Below are positions 1-6,402 of a stretch of 7,622 nt of DNA, piece after piece (the first letter of the stretch is position 1; the number at the start of each line of letters is the position of its first letter). This stretch comes from Spirochaetota bacterium (GTDB lineage Bacteria; Spirochaetota; B62-G9), in the NCBI GenBank assembly GCA_026990615.1, contig JALXDB010000113.1:1-7622 (forward strand), given 5' to 3'. The translations under genes were made by a program, and so were the position numbers. The notes beneath the pieces are model-generated. The model did no database searches, was not told the DNA's origin, and saw only the letters and a program-made list of their open reading frames with translations.

Positions 1-854
1 GTGCTGATCTTGTTTATCCGAGTGTTACACTTGTCAGGCAGGCAATGGATTACAAGCTTTACCAGCCGCTCGATGACTCGAGGATCAAACTCGATAATAT
101 TATGCCCAAAATTCTGAAGGGTTCCGAGGGCCTCGGTGGTATCATCGACGGCAAGAGGTATGCCGTGCCTTACACCTTTGGAGCATCGGGTATTATCTAC
201 AATTATAAAGAGATCCCCGAGGGAGTAGATTCCTACGGTGCTCTGTTTGATGAGAAGTATGCCGGAAAGATTACCTACAGGGCTACCCTCCATTCATTTA
301 TCGCGGCCGGTTTATACCTTGGTCTCGGGCATCAGATGAGGGATATCTACAAGGATGAACAGACTGCTAGGCCGATCCTTGATAAGGTTCTCCAGTTCCT
401 TATTTCCAAAAAGCACCTGGTTAAGAAGTACTGGACATCAAGACAGGAGCAGATTGAGCTTATGACGACAGGCGGCTGCGTTGTTGGAATGGGTTGGGAT
501 GGAACGGGCTGGTACCTTGCAAAGCAGGGAAATCCCATCAAGTGGATTGCTCCTAAAGAGGGATGTCTGACCTGGATCGATACTGTGGCAATGCCTGTTG
601 GAGCAGAGAATATTGACAATGCCTACAAATGGATAAACTTCATGCTTGAGCCGAAAAATGCAGGTAAACTCATTGAGCTCGGTGGTTTCATGTCTGCTGT
701 AAAAGGAGCTCTCGATTACGTGCCAGAAGAGCAGGCAAAGTTGATGAAAGAATCATATCCGCCCGATACAAACTACTGGTGGTACGGCGAGGAGTACAGC
801 TGGTGGTCTGACATGATGTCAGAGTACATCGAAAAATTGAAGGCAGCAAAGTAA
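1..854 (+). CDS. potD: Polyamine-type ABC transporter substrate-binding protein (PotD/PotF family), 5' end missing
   Basis: This is the extracytoplasmic binding protein of the importer encoded next to it. It captures the ligand, probably spermidine or putrescine, and delivers it to the permeases. The frame is open to the left edge (first whole codon at base 3), and the Met at base 45 is internal. Residues before it (DLVYPSVTLVRQA) match the PotD-type segment 'D-V-PS...V', so about 60-70 N-terminal residues including the signal peptide lie outside the window; 283 residues are visible. Family signs are a GWDG motif near base 495, where PotD has its WNG ligand tryptophan. The KEGCLTWIDTVAMP segment near 552-593 parallels PotD KEGGIFWMD, whose Trp and Asp contact the polyamine, and both are kept (codons at 573 and 579). 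The INFMLEP helix and the lysine-rich end (YIEKLKAAK) are also typical. The C-terminus is unusually Trp-rich (YWWYGEEYSWW). Local GC is high (35 of 60 bases at 121-180) compared with the permeases. The family is firm; the exact substrate is inferred. Confidence 0.9.
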   Translation, partial: ADLVYPSVTLVRQAMDYKLYQPLDDSRIKLDNIMPKILKGSEGLGGIIDGKRYAVPYTFGASGIIYNYKEIPEGVDSYGALFDEKYAGKITYRATLHSFIAAGLYLGLGHQMRDIYKDEQTARPILDKVLQFLISKKHLVKKYWTSRQEQIELMTTGGCVVGMGWDGTGWYLAKQGNPIKWIAPKEGCLTWIDTVAMPVGAENIDNAYKWINFMLEPKNAGKLIELGGFMSAVKGALDYVPEEQAKLMKESYPPDTNYWWYGEEYSWWSDMMSEYIEKLKAAK

Positions 855-915
855 TTAGACAGAAATACAAGATCTTACCAGTTAGATAAACTGTAGGTCA
901 TTGGGGTAGCGATAA

Positions 916-959
916 AAGGGCCGGAAGAGGTCGGCTTTGTCTGTACCTCTTCCGCCTTT
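916..959 (+). terminator. Strong GC-rich hairpin after the binding-protein gene: attenuator or 3' stabiliser
   Basis: A perfect 10-bp stem (CGGAAGAGGT at 922-931 with ACCTCTTCCG at 945-954) encloses a 13-base loop. It extends by five more pairs (916-920 with 955-959, one G-U) past a single bulged C at 921. The stem begins 61 bases after the binding-protein stop. No T-run follows directly; TTTTTT comes only at 972-977, 18 bases beyond the stem. It is therefore not a classical intrinsic terminator. A leaky terminator or an mRNA 3'-end protector that gives more binding protein than transporter is the likely role, as in other operons that start with the binding protein. Confidence 0.65.
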
Positions 960-1035
960 AATTAATAGAAATTTTTTAAAAGCAATGGTAAAGTTTAAAG
1001 ATAGCACAGTTTAATAGATTTCTATTAATTAAAGG
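955..1035. repeat. 18-bp perfect inverted repeat, 45-base spacer, upstream of potA
   Basis: The left arm, CCTTTAATTAATAGAAAT (955-972), is the exact reverse complement of the right arm at 1018-1035. The left arm shares bases 955-959 with the 3' side of the preceding hairpin, so the two full stems cannot form at once. The right half also folds on its own: TTAATAG (1011-1017) pairs with CTATTAA (1022-1028) around a 4-base loop. The same TTAATAG heptamer occurs in the left arm (962-968), so 1022-1028 has two possible partners. The right arm ends 19 bases before the potA Shine-Dalgarno. An 18/18 match this close together is not expected by chance. It could be an RNA switch, a DNA operator or a small insertion remnant; no target-site duplication is seen. 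Confidence 0.7.
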
Positions 1036-1054
1036 AAATTGAAGAAAATCGCAG

Positions 1055-1061
1055 AAGGAGG
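1055..1061 (+). promoter_or_regulatory. Ribosome binding site of potA, fixes the TTG start
   Basis: AAGGAGG lies five bases before TTG at 1067. The frame has a TGA stop at 1040-1042 and no ATG or GTG between that stop and the ABC core, so TTG is the only sensible start. Confidence 0.85.
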
Positions 1062-1066
1062 AAGTT

Positions 1067-2179
1067 TTGAATCAGGTTGATGTTAAAGTAGAGAAACTTG
1101 TAAAAAAGTTTGGGAATAAACTCGCCGTCGATAATGTTTCATTTGAAGTTAAAAAGGGAGATTTCTTTTCGATACTTGGTCCGAGCGGGTGCGGTAAAAC
1201 AACAACACTTAGGATGATTTCAGGGTTTGAAGTCCCCACATCTGGGAAGATATGGGTCGGTGGCGAACCTATGGAAGGGGTTCCACCCCACAAAAGAAAG
1301 ACCAATCTGGTGTTTCAAAATTTGGCGCTGTTTCCGATGATGAATGTTTTTGACAACATCGCCTTTGGTCTTGTGATGAGGGGTGAGAGCAAGAAAAAGA
1401 TAAGACAGGCCGTTGAGGAAATGCTTGAAGTTATTAACCTAAAGGGGTATGGGAAAAAAATGATAAACCAGCTCAGCGGTGGTGAGAAGCAGAGGGTTGC
1501 TATAGCAAGGGCTCTTGTCCTGCACCCAACCGTTTTACTTCTCGATGAGCCACTTGGTGCCCTGGATCTTAAATTGAGAGAGCATATGAAGATAGAGCTT
1601 AAAAAAATACAGGAGAGGATAGGGACAACCTTTATCTACATAACACACGACCAAGGTGAAGCTCTTGTAATGTCGAATAAGATTGCCGTAATGAATCAGG
1701 GCCGTATCCAGCAGATAGGCACACCTGATGAGCTTTACTACGAACCCGTAAATAGCTTTGTTGCTCAATTTGTTGGGGAGAACAACAAAATAGATGCCGA
1801 GGTTATTGACATAAGCGGAAATTATGTTGAGGTGGAGGCATCGGGGATAAGGCTTATTGGAAGAAAGGGACAGGACGTTGTGAAAGGCGAAAAGGTTAAT
1901 TATTTTATCAGACCCGAGATGATAAGAATAGCGAAGGATAAAAACGATATTGGTAGCAACGTTAACAAAGTTAAGGGGAAGGTGAAATCCGTAATATTTG
2001 AAGGCCAGGTAACAAGGTATGAGGTAACAACTGACAATGGACTAAATATCAATGTTTTTGTTCCAAACCTCTCAAAATCGGAGATGCATAAGATAGGTGG
2101 AACTATTTATCTTTCCTGGGACAGGGATAATCCTGTAGTTTTAAAAGTTCAAAAGATACAGGCAGGTGTTTTAGAATGA
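1067..2179 (+). CDS. potA: Spermidine/putrescine-type ABC importer ATPase (PotA)
   Basis: This is the cytoplasmic nucleotide-binding subunit; as a dimer it hydrolyses ATP to drive uptake through the two permeases that follow. All motifs of an active ABC ATPase are present: Walker A GPSGCGKTT (residues 38-46), Q-loop Gln84 (VFQN), signature LSGGEKQR (136-143), Walker B VLLLDEP (156-162), D-loop GALD (164-167) and switch His194 (YITHD). The C-terminal part (about 240-365) is the TOBE-type regulatory region, with IRPEMIRI at 281-288, which is usual for PotA/MalK-type ATPases. The length, 370 residues, is normal. Translation starts at TTG 1067 behind a strong Shine-Dalgarno. Its TGA overlaps the potB ATG (ATGA at 2176-2179), which suggests translational coupling. 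Polyamine specificity is inferred from the PotD-like binding protein and the permeases; the ATPase alone would also fit iron or thiamine importers of the same subfamily. Confidence 0.93.
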   Translation: MNQVDVKVEKLVKKFGNKLAVDNVSFEVKKGDFFSILGPSGCGKTTTLRMISGFEVPTSGKIWVGGEPMEGVPPHKRKTNLVFQNLALFPMMNVFDNIAFGLVMRGESKKKIRQAVEEMLEVINLKGYGKKMINQLSGGEKQRVAIARALVLHPTVLLLDEPLGALDLKLREHMKIELKKIQERIGTTFIYITHDQGEALVMSNKIAVMNQGRIQQIGTPDELYYEPVNSFVAQFVGENNKIDAEVIDISGNYVEVEASGIRLIGRKGQDVVKGEKVNYFIRPEMIRIAKDKNDIGSNVNKVKGKVKSVIFEGQVTRYEVTTDNGLNINVFVPNLSKSEMHKIGGTIYLSWDRDNPVVLKVQKIQAGVLE

Positions 2180-3069
2180 GAAGTTTAGTGATGATTCATA
2201 ACAAAGACAGGCTTAGAAGGAATCTGACACTGTTTATTCTGCTATTGCCGGGTATTCTTTGGGTTATGATGCTCATTATAATCCCGCAATTTCAGATGTT
2301 TCTTGATTCTTTCAAATACAGACCAATATACCATAAAAAGGGGTTTACTCTTAAAAATTACGCCTATTTTTTTACCAACATCCTGTACATTAAGGTATTT
2401 TTAAGGACTCTTTTTGCTGCTGTATTAACAACATTTGTATCTTTTCTTGTATGTTTTCCGATAGCCTTCTATATTGCTAAGGTTGCGAAGAGGGAGCTGG
2501 CCCAGAAAATCTTTATTCTTGTGATAATTCCGTTCTGGGTATCCGAGTTGATAAGAACATTTTCTTGGATGATTATACTGGGGGATAAAGGTGTTATTAA
2601 CACTTTTCTTATGAGACTTCATCTGATAAAACAGCCCCTGAGCCTGCTGTACAACAGTTTTTCGGTTACAGTAGGGCTTGTCTACAACTATCTGTTGTTT
2701 ATGATTTTGCCGATATACTCCACCCTTGAAGGAATGGATAATTCTCTGATAGAAGCGGCCCAGGACCTTGGTGCAAATAGATTTAATGTTTTTCGAAAGA
2801 TAATAATCCCCTACAGCATTCCAGGAATTATGTCCGGCAGTATAATGGTTTTTATGCTTTCAATAGGAACGTATATTGCTCCCACACTTCTTGGCGGTAA
2901 AAAGGAGATATGGTTTACAGAGCTCATATACAACAAATTTTTCAAAGCGATGAACTGGAGGCTTGGCTCTGCTCTTGCATTTACTCTTTTGATACTAACG
3001 CTCCTATTTATTTTTAGTGTGATAAAAATAACAGGTTTGAAATTAACCGATGTAATAGAGGAAGATTGA
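2176..3069 (+). CDS. potB: Polyamine-type ABC importer permease 1 (PotB)
   Basis: This is the inner-membrane permease subunit that forms the translocation pore with PotC. Its 297 residues are highly hydrophobic. Membrane segments are visible near residues 17-37, 77-102, 111-134, 163-181, 217-237 and 265-285, the usual six-helix core. The EAA coupling loop, EAAQDLGANRFNVFRKIIIP, spans 193-212 and docks on the ATPase. The first loop, with F-L-SF...-LKNY (about 42-62), is typical of PotB/PotC relatives. The start overlaps the potA stop (ATGA) with only a weak Shine-Dalgarno, so it is probably made by coupling. A second ATG at 2191 (five residues later), with GAGAAG before it, is a possible alternative. 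The sequence is very AT-rich (18 GC of 60 at 2341-2400), as expected from many Phe, Ile and Leu codons. Confidence 0.92.
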   Translation: MRSLVMIHNKDRLRRNLTLFILLLPGILWVMMLIIIPQFQMFLDSFKYRPIYHKKGFTLKNYAYFFTNILYIKVFLRTLFAAVLTTFVSFLVCFPIAFYIAKVAKRELAQKIFILVIIPFWVSELIRTFSWMIILGDKGVINTFLMRLHLIKQPLSLLYNSFSVTVGLVYNYLLFMILPIYSTLEGMDNSLIEAAQDLGANRFNVFRKIIIPYSIPGIMSGSIMVFMLSIGTYIAPTLLGGKKEIWFTELIYNKFFKAMNWRLGSALAFTLLILTLLFIFSVIKITGLKLTDVIEED

Positions 3070-3070
3070 T

Positions 3071-3859
3071 ATGCAGATAAGCAGATTTGAACGGATTTTT
3101 TACAGAGTTTTCCTTGTTTTATTTCTAATATATCTACTTGGACCGCTTGTAATTGTTATAATACTATCATTTAATACAGCACCTGCCCCGACCCTTCCTA
3201 TGAAGGGACTTACCCTAAAGTGGTATAAGGCACTGTTTGCGGATAGTATGCTGAAGGAATCCCTGCTAAATTCTCTGGCTGTTGCATTTGCCGTTACTAT
3301 ACTCAGCGTTTCTGTTGCAACTTTTACATCTTTTGCTCTTGTCAGGTACAGATTTTTTGGACAGGGAGCCTTTTATGCTGTAGCTCTCTCTCCTATAATT
3401 ACTCCCGGAGTTATTCTCGGAGTTTCTATTCTAATATTTTTGTATAAGCTCCATTTTCAACCTGGCTTAAAAGCTGTTGTACTCGGTCAGTCTTCATTTA
3501 TCATATCTTTTGCAATGCTAACCATTATGTCGAGGTTGAGAAAGTTTGATACAGCACTGGAAGAGGCGGCTCAGGACCTCGGGGCAAGCAAACCCAAGGC
3601 AATATTAAAGATCACCCTTCCCTATTTAAAGCCTGCACTTATATCGGCGGCGTCCCTCTCATTTTTACTGTCTTTTGACAACTTTAATACCACCCTGTTT
3701 CTAGTCGGGAATGACCGTACACTGCCGATTCAGATCTATTCCATGCTGAGATTCGGTTTATCCCCGAAAATAAACGCAATTTCTACCATTCTGGTGGTTG
3801 CTACGGTTATTATAGGCCTCTTTTCGGGTAGAATTACCAAACAGCAGGGTGAAGCTTAA
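3071..3859 (+). CDS. potC: Polyamine-type ABC importer permease 2 (PotC)
   Basis: This is the second inner-membrane permease and partner of PotB. It has 262 residues, matching the usual 255-280 of PotC. Predicted membrane segments lie near residues 11-33, 66-91, 100-125, 139-152, 187-203 and 236-251. The short periplasmic loop with GLTLKWYKALFAD (46-58) is a hallmark of PotC-type permeases. The EAA loop, EEAAQDLGASKPKAILKITLP, covers 164-184, and SFDNFNTTLF follows at 201-210. The start is one base after the potB stop, with AGAGGA (3058-3063) as Shine-Dalgarno. The C-terminus is short and charged. The following DHH gene is in the same reading frame, separated by this gene's TAA, so a readthrough event would give a fusion; I see no sign that this is used. 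Confidence 0.92.
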   Translation: MQISRFERIFYRVFLVLFLIYLLGPLVIVIILSFNTAPAPTLPMKGLTLKWYKALFADSMLKESLLNSLAVAFAVTILSVSVATFTSFALVRYRFFGQGAFYAVALSPIITPGVILGVSILIFLYKLHFQPGLKAVVLGQSSFIISFAMLTIMSRLRKFDTALEEAAQDLGASKPKAILKITLPYLKPALISAASLSFLLSFDNFNTTLFLVGNDRTLPIQIYSMLRFGLSPKINAISTILVVATVIIGLFSGRITKQQGEA

Positions 3860-3864
3860 TTTTT

Positions 3865-3868
3865 GGAG
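3865..3868 (+). promoter_or_regulatory. Ribosome binding site that selects ATG 3875 for the DHH gene
   Basis: GGAG sits six bases before ATG at 3875. A TTG at 3863 in the same frame overlaps this site and has no Shine-Dalgarno of its own, so the shorter start is preferred. Confidence 0.6.
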
Positions 3869-3874
3869 TTTAAA

Positions 3875-5086
3875 ATGAACAGAGATTTAGTCGAAGCGAT
3901 GAAACATGGGATTAAAAGATTGAGAGAATGGCCGTCTGATAAAATCCATCTATTTCATCATAACGATACGGACGGGTTGACATCTGGTGCTATTTTAAAA
4001 AAGGCGTTTGAAAGGGATGGATACAGCGTAGAAAGGGTATCTCTGGAGAAACCGTATCCGGCGGTTCTAAAAAAAATATTTGATATGAATGGTGAAATTA
4101 TAGTTTTCGCAGATTTTGCAGGAAGGATCGATCCAATAATTGCCCGTATGAACGGGGGAAGGAATCTTGTCATTATTCTTGACCATCATGAAGCGGAAAA
4201 GTCCGGAGACGATCATGTGATCAACCTTGACCCCGAACTGTTCGGTTTAAAGGGCGACAGGGATATATCCGCTTCAGTGACGTGCTATCATTTTGCCAGA
4301 TTGATGAATGAGGAAAACGAGGATATGGCCTGGGTAGCATCCCTTGGGGCTGTGGGTGATGAGTTTTTTGTGGATGGCAAGCTCGTGAGTGAAAATCTTG
4401 AAGTAACCCTTGAGGCTGTTAGGCAGGGGAAGGTTTCAATAGACGAAAGCAGCCGAGAGGGATACAGGTATATCTTTAAAGCTGCAAAGGGGGATATGTA
4501 CGGGGTTGAGTTTGAAGATTATCTTGATACCCTCGGAGGCGTTGGTTTTTACCAGAACGGGCCTGAAATGGGAGTAAGGGTTTGTCTTGAGGGGTTCAGC
4601 GAGGAGTCTGATGAAATGGTGGGCAGGCTCAGGAAGATTAAAGATGAACGCTTCAGTTCGGAAATAGATAGATTAAGAAGGGGTGGATTAAAAATTACAC
4701 CTCATATCCAGTGGTTCAGTGTTGGAGAAAGGTTTTCTCCGATGGGGGTTAAGATGATAGGGGTATTCTGTGATTATATAAAGAGATTGGACTTTATTGA
4801 TGCTGATAAATATATAGCAGGTTTTCAGGTTATACCGAACACTCTTCCGGGGTTTGGTGAGATTGAAATTAATCAGGTGAAGGTTTCTATGAGAGTTCCC
4901 CCGGCAATGGAGGATAGAATAAGGGGCGGAGAAATCATGGGCTTAAATAAACTTCTGCCCGAAGCAACAGCGAAGCTCGGTGGATTTTCCGATGCATGCC
5001 ATTCTTTAACAGCGGCAACAACAGTGGATATAGGAAAAGAACAGCAGTTGGTCGATGAAATGGAAAAAATTCTAAATCAAAGGTGA
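3875..5086 (+). CDS. DHH/DHHA1-family phosphoesterase, RecJ-like
   Basis: This is a predicted cytoplasmic metal-dependent phosphoesterase of the DHH superfamily (RecJ, NrnA/DhhP and archaeal RecJ-like proteins), which act on single-stranded DNA, short oligonucleotides or cyclic dinucleotides. Counting from ATG 3875 (403 residues), the metal-binding motifs appear in order: HNDTDG at 29-34, Asp80 in FADFAG, DHH at 103-105, and Asp162 in GAVGDE. The C-terminal substrate-handling motif, GGFSDACHSLTAA (369-381), corresponds to the GG-H-AA motif of DHHA1 domains but is widened, with the His eight positions after the first Gly. It is longer than a typical NrnA (about 320) and much shorter than bacterial RecJ, nearer in size to archaeal RecJ-like proteins. 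It starts 15 bases after potC and is probably cotranscribed. Catalysis is well supported; the substrate is unknown. Confidence 0.85.
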   Translation: MNRDLVEAMKHGIKRLREWPSDKIHLFHHNDTDGLTSGAILKKAFERDGYSVERVSLEKPYPAVLKKIFDMNGEIIVFADFAGRIDPIIARMNGGRNLVIILDHHEAEKSGDDHVINLDPELFGLKGDRDISASVTCYHFARLMNEENEDMAWVASLGAVGDEFFVDGKLVSENLEVTLEAVRQGKVSIDESSREGYRYIFKAAKGDMYGVEFEDYLDTLGGVGFYQNGPEMGVRVCLEGFSEESDEMVGRLRKIKDERFSSEIDRLRRGGLKITPHIQWFSVGERFSPMGVKMIGVFCDYIKRLDFIDADKYIAGFQVIPNTLPGFGEIEINQVKVSMRVPPAMEDRIRGGEIMGLNKLLPEATAKLGGFSDACHSLTAATTVDIGKEQQLVDEMEKILNQR

Positions 5087-5284
5087 ATAAAACAAAATTT
5101 GTTTGAATGCTCCATATGAGAACCGGGTAATCTTTTTCAAAGAATATGTTAAAAATGATAAAGATAAGTAGAATAACGTCTATTGAGACACTCTGTACAG
5201 AGACCCGGTAGAATTTTAAGACTTAAATTAAAAAACAGAGGGCGGATTTTATAAAGCTTTTAAATTCTTGTAATGTGTTACCTG

Positions 5285-5290
5285 TATAAT
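5285..5290 (+). promoter_or_regulatory. Possible promoter -10 box for the GHMP kinase
   Basis: An exact TATAAT stands 91 bases before the kinase ATG, in a gap long enough for a promoter. No good -35 box is found 16-18 bases upstream; the nearest candidates (TTCTTG at 5265-5270, TTGTAA at 5268-5273) are spaced too closely. It is offered only because the element is a consensus match in the expected place. Confidence 0.3.
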
Positions 5291-5366
5291 TGGTTAAAAA
5301 GGTCAGAATGGTAGTGGATTAACATTTAAAATTCAGCAAATATTTTCTGTTAAGAATTTAAAATAT

Positions 5367-5373
5367 GGAGGAG
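5367..5373 (+). promoter_or_regulatory. Strong ribosome binding site of the GHMP kinase
   Basis: GGAGGAG, seven bases before ATG 5381, settles the start of the kinase gene and predicts efficient translation. Confidence 0.8.
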
Positions 5374-5380
5374 AAAAACA

Positions 5381-6316
5381 ATGGGAAGAGGTACAGGATA
5401 CGGAAAGACAATTTTAATCGGTGATCAATTTGTTCTTGAAGGGGTACCGGCAATAGTATCTTCGATACCCTATGTAACCGAATGTGTGGTGGAGAGAATT
5501 GACGGAACGGGATGGATACTTGAAGATAACAGAAAGGAAGTTCCGGGGTATAAAAAGAGCAAAGAAGAGATGCAGAAGGAATCGATCAACAGAATCCTCG
5601 AAGTAATGAAAATAGATACCAGCAAGATTGGTCTTAAGATAACCTTTGGTGGTGACCTTCTTGCGGGCAGCGGTGTTGGTGCAAGCGCTGCTAGTTGCGT
5701 AGCCCTCGCAAGGGCATTAAACGATGAGTTCAACCTCGGTCTTTCAATCGAGGAGATCAACCATATAGCGTGGGAAGGCGAATTTGCCTATCACGGAACT
5801 CCATCCGGAGTTGATAATACAGCATCCTGTTACGGTGGATTGATGTTGTATCAACTAAAAGGGGATGAAAAAATCGTTGAAAAGATAAAGGTTAAACGCC
5901 CGATTGAAGTTGTTCTTGCCAACAGCGGTGTTTCGGCCGACACGAGAAAACTGGATGAACTAGTTGAAAACGAAAAGAAGAAGGACCCCGAAGGATTCAA
6001 AAAAAAGATGGATCTAATAACGGACCAGGTTTTTAAAGTGAAAGATGCGCTTGAAAGATGGGACCTTGAAACTGCCGGCAGAATTATGACAGAGAATCAC
6101 AAGATACTTATAGATATGGGGTTGTCCCACGAAAGATTGATCTACCTCTGTAACAGGGCAATTGAACTGGGAGCTCTTGGCGCCAAACTAACAGGAGGCG
6201 GCATGGGAGGTTATATGGTTGCATTGACCCCCGGAAAAGAGCTTCAGGAAAAGGTTGCAACTGCAATAGAAAAAGAAGGGTATGCAGTTATAAGAGCAAC
6301 AGTTGGCGAAGGATAG
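5381..6316 (+). CDS. GHMP kinase, mevalonate-kinase-like
   Basis: This is a predicted soluble ATP-dependent small-molecule kinase of the GHMP superfamily, closest by motif to mevalonate kinase (ATP + mevalonate to 5-phosphomevalonate). It has 311 residues, about the size of archaeal mevalonate kinases. Motif 1 is GKTILIGDQFVLEGVPAI (8-25), aligning with GK-ILFGEH-VVYG-PAI of mevalonate kinase, Lys9 included. The ATP-loop motif is GSGVGASAA (96-104). The segment GEFAYHGTPSGVDN (133-146) matches the mevalonate kinase signature, with Glu134 and Asp145 at the positions of the Mg-binding Glu and catalytic Asp. NSGVSADTRKL (181-191) matches the NTKVPRNTRAL region, and motif 3 is KLTGGGMGG (269-277). 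Differences are GDQ for GEH in motif 1 and GAS for GSS in motif 2. No other mevalonate-pathway gene is visible, so another hydroxyl substrate is possible. The HAD phosphatase follows 86 bases later. Confidence 0.85.
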   Translation: MGRGTGYGKTILIGDQFVLEGVPAIVSSIPYVTECVVERIDGTGWILEDNRKEVPGYKKSKEEMQKESINRILEVMKIDTSKIGLKITFGGDLLAGSGVGASAASCVALARALNDEFNLGLSIEEINHIAWEGEFAYHGTPSGVDNTASCYGGLMLYQLKGDEKIVEKIKVKRPIEVVLANSGVSADTRKLDELVENEKKKDPEGFKKKMDLITDQVFKVKDALERWDLETAGRIMTENHKILIDMGLSHERLIYLCNRAIELGALGAKLTGGGMGGYMVALTPGKELQEKVATAIEKEGYAVIRATVGEG

Positions 6317-6391
6317 GATTGTAATCTTTAGTTCCTCGAATATTATAATTTATAGTATCTTTAATCTGAACATTATATGCAATCCACAGAG

Positions 6392-6397
6392 AAGGAG
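6392..6397 (+). promoter_or_regulatory. Ribosome binding site that selects TTG 6403 for the HAD gene
   Basis: AAGGAG ends five bases before TTG at 6403. The in-frame GTG at 6397 uses the last base of this site and therefore cannot be served by it, so TTG is preferred; the two choices differ by two residues. Confidence 0.7.
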
Positions 6398-6402
6398 TGA
6401 GC

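Larger units (their letters stand above)
5087..5380. other. 294-base non-coding gap with possible operator-like dyads
   Basis: No gene is supported here. A perfect 12-base palindrome, CTCTGTACAGAG (5191-5202), abuts ACCCGGT (5203-5209), which is the reverse complement of ACCGGGT at 5122-5128. An A/T-only near-palindrome (5090-5104) follows the DHH stop but is not a convincing terminator. No GC-rich stem with a T-run marks the end of the upstream operon. A 12-base palindrome can occur by chance once or twice in a window this size, so an operator role is speculative. Confidence 0.4.

Noticed and set aside
45..47. ATG at 45 as the start of the binding protein
   Set aside because: The frame stays open to the left edge, and the residues before it match the conserved PotD-type segment, so this Met is internal.
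121..2400. GC difference between the binding-protein gene and the permeases as a sign of gene transfer
   Set aside because: The contrast (35/60 GC at 121-180 and 18/60 at 2341-2400) is explained by codon choice in a highly expressed soluble protein and by Phe/Ile/Leu-rich membrane proteins, and the gene order is that of an ordinary pot operon.
5090..5104. AAACAAA/TTTGTTT dyad after the DHH gene as a terminator
   Set aside because: It is almost entirely A/T with a one-base centre, and no T-run follows a stable stem.
6340..6358. A/T hairpin and TATAAT (6344-6349) between the kinase and HAD genes
   Set aside because: The 8-bp stem has no G-C pair and only a 3-base loop, so it is too weak for a terminator. 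The TATAAT inside it has no -35 box at good spacing (TTGTAA at 6319 is 19 bases away). Neither is firm enough to list.
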